Below, in pieces: positions 63,481 through 64,000 of a stretch of 64,000 nt of DNA. The notes under the pieces were generated by a model. That model searched no databases. It was not told where the DNA came from and saw nothing but the letters and a program-made list of their open reading frames with translations. The first letter of the stretch is position 1, and every line of letters begins with the position of its first letter. Source of the DNA: Betaproteobacteria bacterium (lineage in GTDB: Bacteria; Pseudomonadota; Gammaproteobacteria; Burkholderiales; Casimicrobiaceae); NCBI GenBank assembly GCA_016717855.1, contig JADKEV010000001.1:248001-312000 (forward strand), in the 5' to 3' direction. Both the position numbers and the translations under genes were made by a program.

Positions 63481-64000
63481 ATGCTCAACATCAGCCAGGT
63501 CGAACGGGACACCGGTTTGTCCAAGGACACTCTGCGGATGTGGGAGCGGCGCTACGGCTTCCCCCAGCCCGGACGGGACGCCTTCGGCGAGCGGCTGTAT
63601 GACGCGCCGCAGGTCGACAAGCTGCGGGTCATCAAGCGGCTGATGGACGCCGGTCAGCGCCCCGGCAGGCTGATGGACAAGTCGTTCGAGGAGCTCACCG
63701 CATTGGCCGCGCAGCAGACGGTGGCGCGGGCGGACGGGACGCCGCCGGCGGCGCATACCGACTTGATCGCGCTGCTGCAGTCGCATGACAGCCCGGCGCT
63801 GGAGCAGCACCTGACCCACCTGCTCTTGCGGCAGGGGCTGCAGCAGTTCGTGCTGGCCACGCTCGCGCCGCTCAATGTGGCCGTCGGCGAGGCCTGGGCG
63901 CGCGGCGACCTGGCGATATTCGAGGAGCATCTGTACACCGAGCGGGTGCAAGGCGTCCTGCGCTCGGCGATCCAGAGCATGTCACGCCGCCAGGACTCCC
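63481..64000 (+). CDS. litR: LitR/CarH-type MerR regulator with cobalamin-binding motif (3'-partial)
   Basis: The first 173 residues of a light-responsive, adenosylcobalamin-dependent transcription factor; the gene runs off the window. The N-terminal MerR helix-turn-helix reads MLNISQVERDTGLSKDTLRM and WERRYGFPQPGRDAFGERLY. After a linker, the four-helix part of the B12 domain contains the W-x9-EH motif (W139, E149, H150, in AWARGDLAIFEEHLYTERV), which caps AdoCbl in CarH. The C-terminal B12-binding fold lies outside. Such proteins repress in the dark and release on light exposure. The divergent operon is its expected target. Confidence 0.9.
   Translation, partial: MLNISQVERDTGLSKDTLRMWERRYGFPQPGRDAFGERLYDAPQVDKLRVIKRLMDAGQRPGRLMDKSFEELTALAAQQTVARADGTPPAAHTDLIALLQSHDSPALEQHLTHLLLRQGLQQFVLATLAPLNVAVGEAWARGDLAIFEEHLYTERVQGVLRSAIQSMSRRQDS

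Overview
The window is high-GC DNA that reads like a betaproteobacterium, probably Burkholderiales or a close relative. Three things suggest this: the block apaG / rpe-gph-trpE-trpG-trpD-trpC next to mltA, a Bug-family (TctC-like) solute receptor, and gcvP close to a remnant of sdaA. This is inference from gene order and protein families; no marker gene for exact placement is present. There is one tRNA gene, no rRNA, no recognisable insertion sequence and no CRISPR array.

Layout. 1-3.4 kb: gcvP (5' end outside the window), a DUF1993 protein and a truncated sdaA. 3.5-8.2 kb: three paralogous secreted curlin-like repeat proteins, a GIN-domain (DUF2807) protein and an ABC exporter pair. 8.3-13.4 kb: the conserved envelope/lipoate block dacA-dat-ybeD-lipB-lipA plus an EamA transporter. 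13.6-28.5 kb: large exported proteins. These are a delta-60/FN3/dockerin-like protein and, on the opposite strand, two long RCC1-repeat/BACON paralogues flanking a caspase-fold protein with a TolA-like coiled coil and a degenerate rhodanese end. 28.7-37.2 kb: mltA, apaG, rpe, gph, the trp genes and trmB. A 24-codon leader ORF with three consecutive Trp codons lies between gph and trpE. 37.2-46.2 kb: mixed genes, namely a CWC protein, an ECF sigma/anti-sigma pair, an FAD oxidoreductase with a Bug receptor, two TPM-domain proteins, a DUF5648 lipoprotein and a split chromate transporter. 46.3-56 kb: a GH26 glycosidase fused to DUF5648, a MarR/MFS pair, a TPR-GGDEF protein, a D-2-hydroxyacid dehydrogenase, tRNA-Met(CAU) and a TSUP permease. 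56.1-64 kb: an eight-gene, mostly overlapping operon (FAD oxidoreductase, DUF1365, Cfa, chalcone-isomerase-like, MFS, DUF3833, SDR, NTF2-like). It is divergent from a LitR/CarH-type MerR regulator with the W-x9-EH cobalamin motif, a typical light/photo-oxidative stress module.

Quality of the sequence. At least ten otherwise intact genes (gcvP, an RCC1 gene, the caspase gene, mltA, trpD, the ABM gene, trpC, trmB, the FAD oxidoreductase at 39 kb and the NTF2-like gene) each carry exactly one single-base indel, nearly all in short G/C runs. This pattern fits residual homopolymer sequencing error better than real gene decay. These genes are therefore annotated as full-length CDS with the frame change noted. 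sdaA is different: most of the gene is absent.
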